From Aerococcus urinaehominis (GTDB taxonomy: Bacteria; Bacillota; Bacilli; Lactobacillales; Aerococcaceae), in the NCBI RefSeq assembly GCF_001543245.1, contig NZ_CP014163.1, positions 1,656,387-1,720,386 of the forward strand: DNA of 64,000 nt, given 5' to 3'. Shown here in pieces: positions 1 to 8,744 of the stretch. The notes below the pieces were generated by a model that was not told the DNA's origin, searched no databases, and saw only the letters and a program-made list of their open reading frames with translations. Each line of letters begins with the position of its first letter. Positions within the stretch are counted from its first letter, which is position 1. The position numbers and the translations under genes were made by a program.

Positions 1-441
1 TCCTACTACTCAATTGGGTCTGTCCTCTGTGTGGCGGTTTCCGCCTGGCTAGCCAGCCGGGTCCGGACGGTCAACCTGGTCTTGGTCTACACCTTTGCTT
101 CAGCCATCGCCATTTTCCTGATGTGGCAGTGGCCAACGCCAACCATCCTGAGAATCGGCAGCTTCCTAGTTGGCTTCTTCGCTGCGGGCGGTGTCATGCA
201 GCTGGGTCTGACGGTTATGGGCCAAATGCTACCGGTCGGTAAGGGAGCCATTACCTCAGTCTTCTATACCTTTGGCTCAATTGCTTCCTTTACCATGCCC
301 ATGATCGCTGGCTACCTGGCCCAGCACCATGTGGCCTGGATCATGGCCCTGAATTTTTGGATTGCCGTGCTGGGCTTTGTCCTGGCCCTGATTATCTTTA
401 TTCGTTACTACCAAATTATCGACACCGACCGGGCTAACTAG
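1..441 (+). CDS. MFS transporter, C-terminal part (5' end outside window)
   Basis: The reading frame is open from base 1, so this is the last 146 residues of a larger protein whose start lies upstream. The visible part is very hydrophobic, with about four membrane segments separated by short polar loops, and a polar tail of about ten residues. A glycine-rich segment (GFFAAGGVMQLG) and an SVFYTFGSIASF segment fit the C-terminal half of a major facilitator permease. The substrate cannot be told. It ends 50 bp before the prephenate dehydratase gene on the same strand, so it may belong to the aromatic amino acid gene set, but that is inference. Confidence 0.7.
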   Translation, partial: SYYSIGSVLCVAVSAWLASRVRTVNLVLVYTFASAIAIFLMWQWPTPTILRIGSFLVGFFAAGGVMQLGLTVMGQMLPVGKGAITSVFYTFGSIASFTMPMIAGYLAQHHVAWIMALNFWIAVLGFVLALIIFIRYYQIIDTDRAN

Positions 442-491
442 AACCGGTTGGCGGCTGATAAAGTTAGCCTGTATTTAGAGAGGATTCCCCC

Positions 492-1385
492 ATGAAAATT
501 GCTTACCAAGGCATTCCCGGCTCTTACAGCCATGCCAGCCTCATTGACTATTTGAAAATCAACCAGATTCCCCAAAAGCAGGTCGACATGGTCACCTACA
601 CCGATTTTGCCGTCATGGTGGCTGACCTGGTTCAAGGCCACGTGGACCGGGCCGTTATGCCGGTGGAAAATTCGACCACTGGCCTGATCACCCGGACCCT
701 GGACCACTTCCGCTACCAGCCGGTCTGCGCCATCCAGGAGCTCTACCAGCCGGTCCAGCACACCCTGTGGGGCCTGCCCGGCGCCCAAATCGCTGACTTA
801 GAAGTGGTCTACTCCCACCCGGAAGCCCTGTCCCAGTGCCAGTCCTTCTTCGCCGCCTATCCCCATATCAAGGCTGAAGAATACCACGATACGGCCGGGG
901 CAGCCCGCTTTGTCAGCCAATCTGGTAACCCTAAATATGGGGCCCTGTCCTCAGCTACGGCTGGCGCCCTCTACGGCTTAACCAGCCTCCAAGATAAGAT
1001 CCAGTCGGAAACCACCAATATGACCCGGTTCTTTGTCATGGAAAGGCTGGCCGTGCCCAAAGCCGGGCTAGGGGCCGTCCTCAACCGCTGGCGGCGGGAG
1101 CGCGTCCAAGCCAGCCGGCTCATGCTTTACGTGGAAACCCGCCACGAGCCCGGCGCCTTGGCCAAGCTATTAGATGTTTTCCAGCTCTTCGACTGTAACC
1201 TCAACGGCCTGGACGCCCGGCCGATTAAAGACAAGCCCTTCAACTATGGCTTCTTTATCGAAGTGGATACGGCTGGCCTGGCCCTGGACCGGCAAGTCTT
1301 CTGGCAGACCCTGGAGTATGCCGCGGCCTATGTCCAACTCATCGGCTGCTACCAGGCCCAAGAAGTCTTGGTTGATTACCTGTAA
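492..1385 (+). CDS. pheA: Prephenate dehydratase
   Basis: This enzyme converts prephenate to phenylpyruvate, the step that commits flux to phenylalanine. The 297-residue protein has the normal length for the monofunctional form without a chorismate mutase domain. Family motifs seen in order are AYQGIPGSYSHA near the N-terminus, VMPVENSTTG (about residues 56-65), YSHPEALSQC (about 107), and TTNMTRFFV with the catalytic Thr-Arg-Phe. An ACT regulatory domain follows from about residue 205 (HEPGALAKLLDVF), so phenylalanine feedback is likely. The ATG follows an AGAGAGG Shine-Dalgarno sequence. Chorismate mutase is encoded separately at 56587. The gene is GC-rich, unlike the AT-rich gene downstream. 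Confidence 0.95.
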   Translation: MKIAYQGIPGSYSHASLIDYLKINQIPQKQVDMVTYTDFAVMVADLVQGHVDRAVMPVENSTTGLITRTLDHFRYQPVCAIQELYQPVQHTLWGLPGAQIADLEVVYSHPEALSQCQSFFAAYPHIKAEEYHDTAGAARFVSQSGNPKYGALSSATAGALYGLTSLQDKIQSETTNMTRFFVMERLAVPKAGLGAVLNRWRRERVQASRLMLYVETRHEPGALAKLLDVFQLFDCNLNGLDARPIKDKPFNYGFFIEVDTAGLALDRQVFWQTLEYAAAYVQLIGCYQAQEVLVDYL

Positions 1386-1666
1386 TTTAAAAAGATTAGG
1401 TTTACATCATTTAATTTATTCGTTCGATATTCTTTCGAAAAATTGTATAATCTCCAGGGGTAATAGGTTAGAAGCTTGATTTAACAAGCTTTATCTTAAA
1501 TTTTATTCGTGCGTTAATCTTTTCAAGAACTCTTTTCTTATTAATAGATGTTAGGGAATTAGTGTAAAATAATAGAGAAACATAGAAGTACTCAACAATT
1601 ATTTCTCGTTGTTATCAGTGTACGGACTCAATGGATTGATACGATAAATGCAAGTGGAGGGAAAAT

Positions 1667-3172
1667 TTGAAAGAAAAAGACTTACTAAATTTAGTAGAGG
1701 GAAAAGGGATTGAATTAAAAAAAGCTGAAGGGGGGTTACCAAAATCATTATGGGAGACCTATTCAGCTTTTGCTAATACAGATGGTGGAATAATTTATTT
1801 AGGAATTGATGAGAAAGAGCACAAGGTAACAGGATTAAAAAATCCAGATAAAATTAGGGAAGATTTGTTTAATACAGCGAATAATCCCCATAAAGTTAGT
1901 TATAATTTATTGACTAACGATAATGTAGATGTTATTTATACTAACTCAGACAAAGCAGTCCTAAAAATAGTTATACCTGAGGCCCCGTATCAGCAAAAAC
2001 CCGTTTATATAAATAATAATCCTGATTTATCATACGAGCGATTGGGAGAAGGAGATCGTAAGTTATCACCAAATCACTTTAAGGCACTAGTAGTTGGATC
2101 TCAAAAAGAAACAGATAGTGGGTTATTAAAGAATTACGATATATCAGATCTTAATGAGGAAGATTTATTAATTTATCGCGAAGAACTGTACCAACAAACT
2201 AAACAAGTCACTTATCGTACTATGGATTTTCATGATATGCTCGTTGAAGTAGGTGCACTTAGAAAAGATAGGCAAGGTGATGGGAGCTATTATCTTACTG
2301 AAGGCGGTTTGTTATTCTTTGGTAAGTACAATGCAATTACTGATAGGTTTCCTGGGTTTCAGATTGATTATTTTGAGAAACAAAATACGATGACATCAGA
2401 CTGGATAGATAGAGTGTCTACTGGCGATGCCCAATATCCACAACTGAATATTTATAGTTTTTTAAGGATAGTTTTGGATAAATTACAAAACACTATAAAG
2501 GATCAATTTAAGGTTGATCAGCAAACTCAACAACGCTTACCCTTTAAAAAAGATTTGTCCGTTTCAGTAAGAGAGGCATTGATTAATTCACTTATGCATG
2601 CTTATTATGATTCTAATCAACCTATTAAAATAACAAGTTATCCGGATTATTATGAATTTGAAAACCCCGGGAAGATGCGAGTGACAGTGGATGAATTTAT
2701 AAATGGCGGTCACTCTGATATCCGCAATCATACTATCTCAAATATGATGCGAAGAATTGGGTATTCAGAAAAAGCTGGTAGCGGCGGGCCAAGAATAATT
2801 GATACTGTTACTAAATATCAATTGAAATTTCCTGAAATTTTAAGAGGACAGTATCATACTAATCTAAGGATTTGGAAAGTAGATTTAGAGAAAACCTTCG
2901 AAGATTATACTGAGGAACAACAACAAATTCTTTACTACTTAATTGAAAAACATTCTATTAGTAGTAGTGAAGCTGTAGAAGTATTCGGAATTACTGGTTA
3001 TGCATTTAGAAAAACAATAGGGGAGTTAATCAATTTAGGAATTGTTGAAAAATTAGGAGGAGGCAGATCTACAAGGTACGTATTGTTAGTATCCGAGTCT
3101 CTGCAAAATTATAAGTTAAAAAGAATGTTAAGAGGAATAGAGGATAGAATCAGTAATCCTGACTTATATTAA
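1667..3172 (+). CDS. AlbA_2-domain ATP-binding protein, inserted AT-rich gene
   Basis: The 501-residue protein starts at TTG with a strong GGAGGG six bases upstream. Residues 10-120 match the AlbA_2 (Schlafen AAA_4-type) domain: GIELKKAEGG, then AFANTDGGIIYLGIDE. Around residues 290-390 there is a GHKL-like ATP-binding region (VREALINSLMHAYY, then EKAGSGGPRI). A winged-helix-like segment ends the protein (SSSEAVEVFGITGYAFRKTI). Such proteins are usually annotated as putative transcriptional regulators or accessory defence genes; no exact function is known. The gene is very AT-rich and splits pheA from tyrA. Possible -10 elements lie at about 1446 (TATAAT) and 1566. Its stop lies 12 bp before the tyrA start, so it may co-transcribe tyrA. 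Confidence 0.8.
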   Translation: MKEKDLLNLVEGKGIELKKAEGGLPKSLWETYSAFANTDGGIIYLGIDEKEHKVTGLKNPDKIREDLFNTANNPHKVSYNLLTNDNVDVIYTNSDKAVLKIVIPEAPYQQKPVYINNNPDLSYERLGEGDRKLSPNHFKALVVGSQKETDSGLLKNYDISDLNEEDLLIYREELYQQTKQVTYRTMDFHDMLVEVGALRKDRQGDGSYYLTEGGLLFFGKYNAITDRFPGFQIDYFEKQNTMTSDWIDRVSTGDAQYPQLNIYSFLRIVLDKLQNTIKDQFKVDQQTQQRLPFKKDLSVSVREALINSLMHAYYDSNQPIKITSYPDYYEFENPGKMRVTVDEFINGGHSDIRNHTISNMMRRIGYSEKAGSGGPRIIDTVTKYQLKFPEILRGQYHTNLRIWKVDLEKTFEDYTEEQQQILYYLIEKHSISSSEAVEVFGITGYAFRKTIGELINLGIVEKLGGGRSTRYVLLVSESLQNYKLKRMLRGIEDRISNPDLY

Positions 3173-3184
3173 TAGGAGCAAATT

Positions 3185-4087
3185 ATGACATTAACTATGC
3201 AAAAAATCGCCATCGTCGGCCTGGGGGTCATCGGCGGGTCCTTCGCCAAGGCCCTGGCCGCCCAGGATAAATTTCCCGTAGAAGTCATGGGCATCGACCA
3301 CAATCTGGCGACCCTCCAGCGGGCCCAGGCTGACGGCGTGATTAGCCGGGGTGAAGCCCGTAACCAGACCATCTTACAGGAAGCCGACCTGGTCATCATT
3401 ACCCTCTACCCCTTTGACCTGGTTGACTTTATCCGGTCCCACCAGGACGAATTTAAAGCCGGTGCCATTATTACCGATGCCACTGGGGTCAAGGGCGCCA
3501 TGGTCGAAGAAGTCTGGCAGCTATTACCAGCCGGCCTGGACTTTATCGCTGGCCACCCCATGGCCGGTAAGGAGAACCAGGGATACGACTACGCCGATGG
3601 GACCGTCTACCAGGACGCCAACTACCTCTTGATGCCCGACGACCGCAATGACCCGGCCCATGTCCAGGCCCTGACCGAACTGATTTACAGCCTGGGCTTC
3701 AAGCGGGTGTCTCAAGTCAGTGCCCACCAGCACGACGCCATGATCGCCTACACCAGCCAGCTCTGCCACGTCCTGTCGGTGGCCCTGATTAACGCCGACC
3801 AGAACCAGGCCGAGACCATCCGCTATGTCGGCGACTCCTACCGCGACCTGACCCGGATTGCCAAGATCAACGGCGAACTCTGGACCCAGCTGTTTGTGAC
3901 CAATAAAGACCAGCTCCTGCCCGTCATTGACGCCTTCGCCGAGCAATTGCAGGGCATTCGGCAAGCCCTGGCGGATGATGACTACGCCCAGCTCAACGCC
4001 TACTTTGATGAATCCAGCCAGCGCCGGCTGCGCCTGGAGCAAGCAGACGTCAAACTACAAGGGCAGGCGGTTGATATTGAAGAATGA
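3185..4087 (+). CDS. tyrA: Prephenate dehydrogenase
   Basis: This enzyme oxidatively decarboxylates prephenate to 4-hydroxyphenylpyruvate in tyrosine synthesis. The 300-residue protein begins with a Rossmann motif, IAIVGLGVIGGSFAKAL. Conserved family segments follow: DATGVKGAM, AGHPMAGKENQGY, and the catalytic-site SAHQHDAMIAYTSQLCH with His. There is no ACT domain, so feedback control, if any, works differently from the dehydratase. The chosen ATG has AGGAG six bases upstream; a second in-frame ATG four codons later is less well placed. The gene is GC-rich like pheA and is followed closely by a strong terminator. Confidence 0.95.
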   Translation: MTLTMQKIAIVGLGVIGGSFAKALAAQDKFPVEVMGIDHNLATLQRAQADGVISRGEARNQTILQEADLVIITLYPFDLVDFIRSHQDEFKAGAIITDATGVKGAMVEEVWQLLPAGLDFIAGHPMAGKENQGYDYADGTVYQDANYLLMPDDRNDPAHVQALTELIYSLGFKRVSQVSAHQHDAMIAYTSQLCHVLSVALINADQNQAETIRYVGDSYRDLTRIAKINGELWTQLFVTNKDQLLPVIDAFAEQLQGIRQALADDDYAQLNAYFDESSQRRLRLEQADVKLQGQAVDIEE

Positions 4088-4106
4088 TGTTATATATATA
4101 GAAGAA

Positions 4107-4134
4107 AAGTCTGGACCGACGTCCAGACTTTTTT
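4107..4134 (+). terminator. Rho-independent terminator after tyrA
   Basis: A perfect 10-bp stem (AAGTCTGGAC with GTCCAGACTT) encloses the 4-base loop CGAC and is followed by a run of T. It closes the pheA-tyrA region. The same stem sequence recurs at 4617, on the other side of the palindrome array. Confidence 0.9.
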
Positions 4135-4183
4135 CATTTTGATTGGGGTGGATTTGAATGTTGGTGCTGGGGAGAGGGTTGGG

Positions 4184-4586
4184 CGATTCGCTGCACCTTT
4201 TTGTGGAGTTGGGGTAGAGAATCTAGGTGCGGTCCTTGGCTTGAGGGGGTGTGGGGGATTCACTACACCTTTTCTTGCAGTTAGGGTAGAGAAATTTGGG
4301 CTAGGCGGTGGCTAGAGTGGATTGTGGTGGATTCACTATCCATTCTCTTGCAGTTAGTGTAGAGAATTTTGGTCTGGGCTGTGGCTTTAGGGGGTTGGTG
4401 CATATTCACTACCCATTCTCTTGCAGTTAGGGTAGAGAATTTTGGTCTGGGCGCAGGCTTGAGCTGATTATGGTGCATTCACTGCCCGTTCTCTCATAGT
4501 TAGTGTAGTGAATTTAGCTGAGCTAGCTCGCTCCGTCAATTTAAAAGATAATCACTGCACTATCTAGCCCAAATAGGGTAGTGAAT
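4184..4586. repeat. Palindrome array 1, six units on a 73-bp lattice
   Basis: Six imperfect palindromes begin at 4186, 4258, 4331, 4404, 4477 and 4550, so successive spacings are 72, 73, 73, 73 and 73 bp. Each has a left arm like ATTCACTACCC and a right arm like GGGTAGAGAAT or GGGTAGTGAAT, separated by about 16 bases that often read CATTCTCTTGCAGTTA. The DNA between palindromes is GT-rich and less conserved. The same arm consensus and the same period are found in array 2 at 51130. There is no convincing gene here. The array is bracketed by two terminator-like hairpins with the same stem. Confidence 0.85.
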
Positions 4587-4616
4587 GGCTCAAGCAATGA
4601 ATTTGCTTGATAGTTG

Positions 4617-4645
4617 AAAGTCTGGACCGCGGTCCAGACTTTTCC
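4617..4645 (+). terminator. Perfect palindrome, terminator-like, copy of the tyrA terminator stem
   Basis: A 26-bp perfect palindrome (AAAGTCTGGACC and its complement) is followed by a short T run. The stem is the same as in the tyrA terminator 500 bp upstream. There is no plus-strand gene between them, so it may be a duplicate or a bidirectional barrier. Confidence 0.6.
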
Positions 4646-4694
4646 ACCTTACAAGCCCGCCAAGATTTCAATTCCTGCGCGCCCCCTAGAATGG

Positions 4695-4700
4695 TATAAT
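4695..4700 (+). promoter_or_regulatory. Probable -10 element for the acyltransferase gene
   Basis: A consensus TATAAT lies 33 bp before the likely start codon of the acyltransferase. No good -35 hexamer is visible at the usual distance, so the call rests on the -10 alone. Confidence 0.5.
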
Positions 4701-4732
4701 CACTAAATATAATTAGAGCGGGGGAGATGGCT

Positions 4733-5830
4733 ATGGCAAAGGAAAGGCAGACAAATTTTGAGGCGATTCGCTTGGTGGCGATGGTGATGGTGGTGGCCCT
4801 CCATTATTTCAATGGCAGTCTGGGTGGGGCGCTGAGTCAAACCACAGTAGGATCCGCCAATTACTACCTGACCTATCTAGGGGAGTCGCTGGCTATAATC
4901 GGGGTCAATCTCTTTGTCCTCTTGACCGCTTATTTTATGGCTGGCAAGACCAGTATTCAACTGATCAAGCCACTCCGGGTCCTGGCCCTGTCACTCTTTT
5001 ACGCTATCACCATCTACGCCGTGGCGGTGGCGACTGGTCTCTATCCCCACAGAGCGGATTACCTCAACCAGGCCCTCATGCCTCATCTCTACGGCGAGCA
5101 GTGGTTTGTCCGCTGTTATCTCTTACTTTACCTCTTGGTGCCCTTTATCAACCGCCTGCTTAACGGCCTCCGCAAATCTGCCTACCACAAGCTATTGACC
5201 ATCTGGCTCCTGGCCTTTCCAGTTTTTTCCTCCTTCTATGAAGAAACCTTCAGCCGGCTCAATGGCTATGGCATCCTGCATTTTATCACCATCTATCTTT
5301 TGGGCTACTATATCCGGGTTCACTATCCAGGGCAGCCCCAGGCCAAAGTCAACCGCTGGTGGTGGCTGGCGGGCTACCTAGCCTGTGCGCTGGCGACATT
5401 CGCTGAAGCCATGACCCACCAATATTATGATGGGGGGACTGGCCGGGCCTGGTCCTATGACTACATATTTAATGTGGCCGGGGCGGTCTGCTTCTTTATG
5501 TTTATGCAACAAGTCCGCTGGCAGTCACCCCTGGTTAAAAAAGTCATCAACCAGCTGGCCGGCTTTGCCTTTGCGGTTTATCTCATCCATAATGATGCCT
5601 TTATCCGCCAGTGGCTCTATCAAGACCTCTTCCAGACGCCAGCCTTCCACCAGGCCAACCCCTTCCTGTTTGTCGGCCATTTAATCCTGACTGTGGCTGG
5701 GATTTACCTCCTGTGTAGCCTAATCGAGTGGGGGCGGGTCAAGGTCTTTGGCCACCTATCCAACCAAATCTTCGCTAAAATCGCCAAGAAATGGTCGAGT
5801 CTAGTGGCCGCCTTCCCAGACCAGGACTAG
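4733..5830 (+). CDS. Membrane acyltransferase, acyltransferase-3 family
   Basis: This is an integral membrane protein of 365 residues with about ten hydrophobic segments. It opens with NFEAIRLVAMVMVVALHYF, the first helix of the acyltransferase-3 family with its conserved His. Members transfer acetyl or other acyl groups to cell-surface sugars such as peptidoglycan, teichoic acid or exopolysaccharide. The start at 4733 is preferred over the ATG at 4727 because GGGGAG is six bases away from it and only two from the other. It stands just upstream of the capsule cluster and could acylate that polymer, but it has its own promoter and is GC-rich, unlike the capsule genes. Confidence 0.8.
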   Translation: MAKERQTNFEAIRLVAMVMVVALHYFNGSLGGALSQTTVGSANYYLTYLGESLAIIGVNLFVLLTAYFMAGKTSIQLIKPLRVLALSLFYAITIYAVAVATGLYPHRADYLNQALMPHLYGEQWFVRCYLLLYLLVPFINRLLNGLRKSAYHKLLTIWLLAFPVFSSFYEETFSRLNGYGILHFITIYLLGYYIRVHYPGQPQAKVNRWWWLAGYLACALATFAEAMTHQYYDGGTGRAWSYDYIFNVAGAVCFFMFMQQVRWQSPLVKKVINQLAGFAFAVYLIHNDAFIRQWLYQDLFQTPAFHQANPFLFVGHLILTVAGIYLLCSLIEWGRVKVFGHLSNQIFAKIAKKWSSLVAAFPDQD

Positions 5831-5937
5831 TCAGGCAGGCAAAACAACCATTTGGGCAAAGTAACCAATTCGTCATACAAATTTCCCACCGATAGTGGTA
5901 GAATAATAGCAAGCAAAGAAACAGTTCATTTGCGCGT

Positions 5938-5967
5938 AAAAGGGTCGGTCTTTGGCATGACCCTTTT
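5938..5967 (+). terminator. Hairpin in front of the capsule cluster
   Basis: A 9-bp stem (AAAAGGGTC with GACCCTTTT) encloses a 12-base loop and ends in four T. It lies 107 bp after the acyltransferase stop, so it is either that gene's terminator or an attenuator in a capsule leader. Confidence 0.55.
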
Positions 5968-6034
5968 ATCATGTCAAAAATTTTGGACACAATCGTATAA
6001 ACTGGTAATTTTAGGTATTTCTAACCCTAAGTCG

Positions 6035-6043
6035 TGTTATACT
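6035..6043 (+). promoter_or_regulatory. Extended -10 promoter element for the capsule operon
   Basis: The sequence TGTTATACT fits an extended -10 (TGN plus TATACT) 67 bp before the first capsule gene. The -35 region is weak, as is usual for extended -10 promoters. No regulatory genes of the wzd/wze kinase type are present upstream. Confidence 0.45.
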
Positions 6044-6110
6044 AAAAAATAAGAATATTTTGTGAAGTTTTAAAGAATTGAAAAAATAATAAAGGTGAGG
6101 CAGGATAGGC

Positions 6111-6734
6111 ATGTACCCGTTTTTTAAACGCTTGATTGATTTTATATTAGCCCTACTTGGTTTGATTGTACTCAGCCCAGTATTTTTAATTATCGCCATT
6201 TGGATAAAGCTAGACTCCAAGGGTCCGGTATTCTTTAGGCAAAAACGGGTGGGGCTTAACAAAAGTCATTTTCAAATTTATAAGTTTCGCTCCATGCGGA
6301 CTGACACCCCCGATGATATGCCGACCCACCTCTTAAATGATCCTCAGGCATTTATCACTAAGTCGGGGCGCTTTTTGCGTAAAACCTCATTAGATGAGTT
6401 ACCGCAAATTATCAACATCCTAAAAGGGGAGATGGCTGTAATTGGGCCACGACCAGCCCTATGGAACCAGTACGATTTAATTGCTGAGCGGGACAAGTAT
6501 GGGGCCAATGATGTCCGGCCCGGCCTAACCGGTTGGGCCCAAATCAATGGCCGCGATGAGTTACCGATAGACATCAAGGCCCGCCTGGATGGTCAGTACA
6601 TTGAACAAATGGGTCCGATTATGGATATTAAATGTTTCTTCGGTACCATTGTTTCGGTATTCAAGAGTGATGGCGTAGTTGAAGGTGGTACTGGCGCTAT
6701 TGAAAAGGCCAAGCAAGAAGTGGAGGAAGGCTGA
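6111..6734 (+). CDS. Initiating sugar-1-phosphate transferase for capsule
   Basis: This 207-residue protein belongs to the bacterial sugar transferase family (PglC/WcaJ-type monotopic phosphoglycosyl transferases). It moves a sugar-1-phosphate to undecaprenyl phosphate and so starts each repeat unit. One N-terminal membrane segment (residues 9-32) is followed by family motifs: FRQKRVG, YKFRSMRTD, KTSLDELPQ, GPRP and RPGLTGWAQINGRD. It is the first gene of a run of same-strand genes with gaps below 30 bp or overlaps, and overlaps the next start by one base (TGATG). The sugar donor cannot be read from sequence. Confidence 0.9.
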   Translation: MYPFFKRLIDFILALLGLIVLSPVFLIIAIWIKLDSKGPVFFRQKRVGLNKSHFQIYKFRSMRTDTPDDMPTHLLNDPQAFITKSGRFLRKTSLDELPQIINILKGEMAVIGPRPALWNQYDLIAERDKYGANDVRPGLTGWAQINGRDELPIDIKARLDGQYIEQMGPIMDIKCFFGTIVSVFKSDGVVEGGTGAIEKAKQEVEEG

Positions 6735-7582
6735 TGAAGAAGATACTCATTACTGGTGAGCACTCTTATATTGGCGATAGCTTTGCTGACTGGCTAGCCC
6801 AGTGGCCTGAAAATTACCAGGTAACCAAGTGGGATTTTAAGGGTGATGATTGGCAAAATAAGGATTTCAGCCAATTCGATACCGTTTTTAATGTAGCTGG
6901 CATCGCCCACAATTCCAATGATAAAAACTTGGAAGACCTTTACTACCAGGTCAACCGTGACCTAGCTGTTGCCATTGCCAAAAAGGCTAAGGCAGCAGGG
7001 GTAGGTCAGTATATTCATATGTCCTCTATTATTGTTTACGGATCACAGGTGGAGGAAATTACTCTTGAAACGCCTTTTAATCCAGATAACTTTTATGGGG
7101 ATTCTAAAGTACAAGCTGAAAAAGAGCTGACACCTTTGGCTGATGATCAATTTAAACTAGCTCTAATCAGACCACCGATGATATACGGTAAAGGCTCAAA
7201 GGGGAATTATCCAATTTTGGCCAAGTTTGCCAAGCAGACTCCGGTCTTTCCAGATATTGATAATAAGCGGTCTATGCTACATATTGACAACTTGTGTGAA
7301 TTAATCCGGCTAATTATTGACCAGGAAGCTGAGGGCATCTTCTATCCACAGATGCCAGACTATGTGAAAACCAGCGAAATGGTCAAAACCATCGCTGAGG
7401 TATTGGGTAAAAAATTACACTTAACCAAGGGCTTTAACCCGATTTTGAAGGCTCTAGCCAAGCAAAATTTAATCAACAAGGTATTTGGTAGTATCTACTA
7501 CCAAAAAGAGATGAGCCAGCATTTTGGTGGCGCTTATCAAGTGAATGATTTACGAGAATCGATTGAGAAGACGGAGGGGTAG
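6734..7582 (+). CDS. NAD-dependent sugar epimerase/dehydratase
   Basis: This 282-residue protein is of the extended SDR family. The nucleotide-binding loop is the divergent GEHSYIG rather than GxxGxxG. A Ser-Ser pair (HMSSIIVYG) and the YGDSK motif supply the usual Ser/Tyr/Lys catalytic residues. It probably makes or modifies a nucleotide sugar for the capsule; related proteins are often annotated as UDP-glucose or UDP-GlcNAc 4-epimerases, but the substrate is not certain. It begins one base inside the previous gene, which indicates translational coupling. Base composition drops sharply in AT-rich direction in the next gene. Confidence 0.8.
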   Translation: MKKILITGEHSYIGDSFADWLAQWPENYQVTKWDFKGDDWQNKDFSQFDTVFNVAGIAHNSNDKNLEDLYYQVNRDLAVAIAKKAKAAGVGQYIHMSSIIVYGSQVEEITLETPFNPDNFYGDSKVQAEKELTPLADDQFKLALIRPPMIYGKGSKGNYPILAKFAKQTPVFPDIDNKRSMLHIDNLCELIRLIIDQEAEGIFYPQMPDYVKTSEMVKTIAEVLGKKLHLTKGFNPILKALAKQNLINKVFGSIYYQKEMSQHFGGAYQVNDLRESIEKTEG

Positions 7583-7592
7583 GTGAATTTAT

Positions 7593-8744
7593 ATGAAAAG
7601 AGCGCTAATTTATGCATCAGTTGCTTCCATGATTGATTTGTTCAATATGGAGAATATAAAGATACTTCAAAATTTAGGATATCAAGTTGATGTTGCTTGT
7701 AACTTTGATGAAGGCAGTATTACATCTGATGAACGTGTAGAAGAATTTAAGAGAGAATTAGATGATATGGGAATCATTTACTACAATATTCCTATTCCAC
7801 GATCAATATCAAAATTAACTCAAATCAATAAGGCCTATCAGCTAACAAGGGAACTGACTAAAAACGATTATGATATTGTTCATTGCCATTCACCAATTGG
7901 CTCAGTGATATGTCGGCTCGCTTTTCGTAATGATGATTGTCGTATGATTTATACAGCCCACGGTTTCCATTTTTTTGACGGTGCACCTAAGAAGAATTGG
8001 TTGTTATTTTATCCAATTGAAAAATTTTGTGCGCGTTATACGGATACGTTGATTACTATAAATAATGAAGATTACCAACGCGCAAAGGAAGATTTTAAGC
8101 AAGCAGGCGAAGTGGTCCATATAAATGGAATTGGTATAGACACTAGTAAATTTTCGAAAAAAGAAATAAGTAGAGATAGTTTATTAAAAGATTATGATAT
8201 TACAGATTCTGATTTTGTGATTACTAGTGTCGGGCAGTTATCAGTGCGCAAAAACCATGAAGTAATTATCAAGGCAATTAAACAGATTTCCAATGCTAAA
8301 ATTAAATATCTGATCATTGGCGAAGGTGAGTTAAGAGAGTACCTAGAAAACTTAATCAATGAATTAGATTTGACTAATCAGGTATTCCTTTTAGGTTATA
8401 GGGGAAATGTTAGTGAATATTTATCCCTTTCAGATTGTTATGCTTTCCCATCTCTGCAAGAGGGGTTACCAGCTTCTTTGATGGAAGCAATGTCTATAGG
8501 TCTTCCCTGTGTGGTTTCTGATATACGAGGGAACAATGATTTAATAGATGACACATTAGGAGGTTATATGTGTGATGCTAAAAATGCGAAGTGCTACACA
8601 AAATCTCTTGAAAGTCTAATCTATAGACCTACCGAAGCTTATCAAATAGGACAATATAATATAAAAAAAATAAAATCCTTTAGTATTGTTGTCGTAAATT
8701 CTGAAATGAAACAAATTTATTATGATAATAAGGACGCTTTTTAA
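7593..8744 (+). CDS. Glycosyltransferase, GT4 family
   Basis: This 383-residue GT-B fold protein has an N-terminal acceptor domain (DIVHCHSPIGSVI, then YTAHGFHFF) and a C-terminal donor domain with SVGQLSVRKNHEVIIKAI and the FPSLQEGLPASLMEAMSIGLPCV block containing the EX7E motif. It resembles EpsD-type capsule transferases and should act at the inner membrane face on the lipid-linked repeat unit. The donor sugar is unknown. It is the first strongly AT-rich gene of the cluster and stops immediately before the next gene. Confidence 0.85.
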   Translation: MKRALIYASVASMIDLFNMENIKILQNLGYQVDVACNFDEGSITSDERVEEFKRELDDMGIIYYNIPIPRSISKLTQINKAYQLTRELTKNDYDIVHCHSPIGSVICRLAFRNDDCRMIYTAHGFHFFDGAPKKNWLLFYPIEKFCARYTDTLITINNEDYQRAKEDFKQAGEVVHINGIGIDTSKFSKKEISRDSLLKDYDITDSDFVITSVGQLSVRKNHEVIIKAIKQISNAKIKYLIIGEGELREYLENLINELDLTNQVFLLGYRGNVSEYLSLSDCYAFPSLQEGLPASLMEAMSIGLPCVVSDIRGNNDLIDDTLGGYMCDAKNAKCYTKSLESLIYRPTEAYQIGQYNIKKIKSFSIVVVNSEMKQIYYDNKDAF

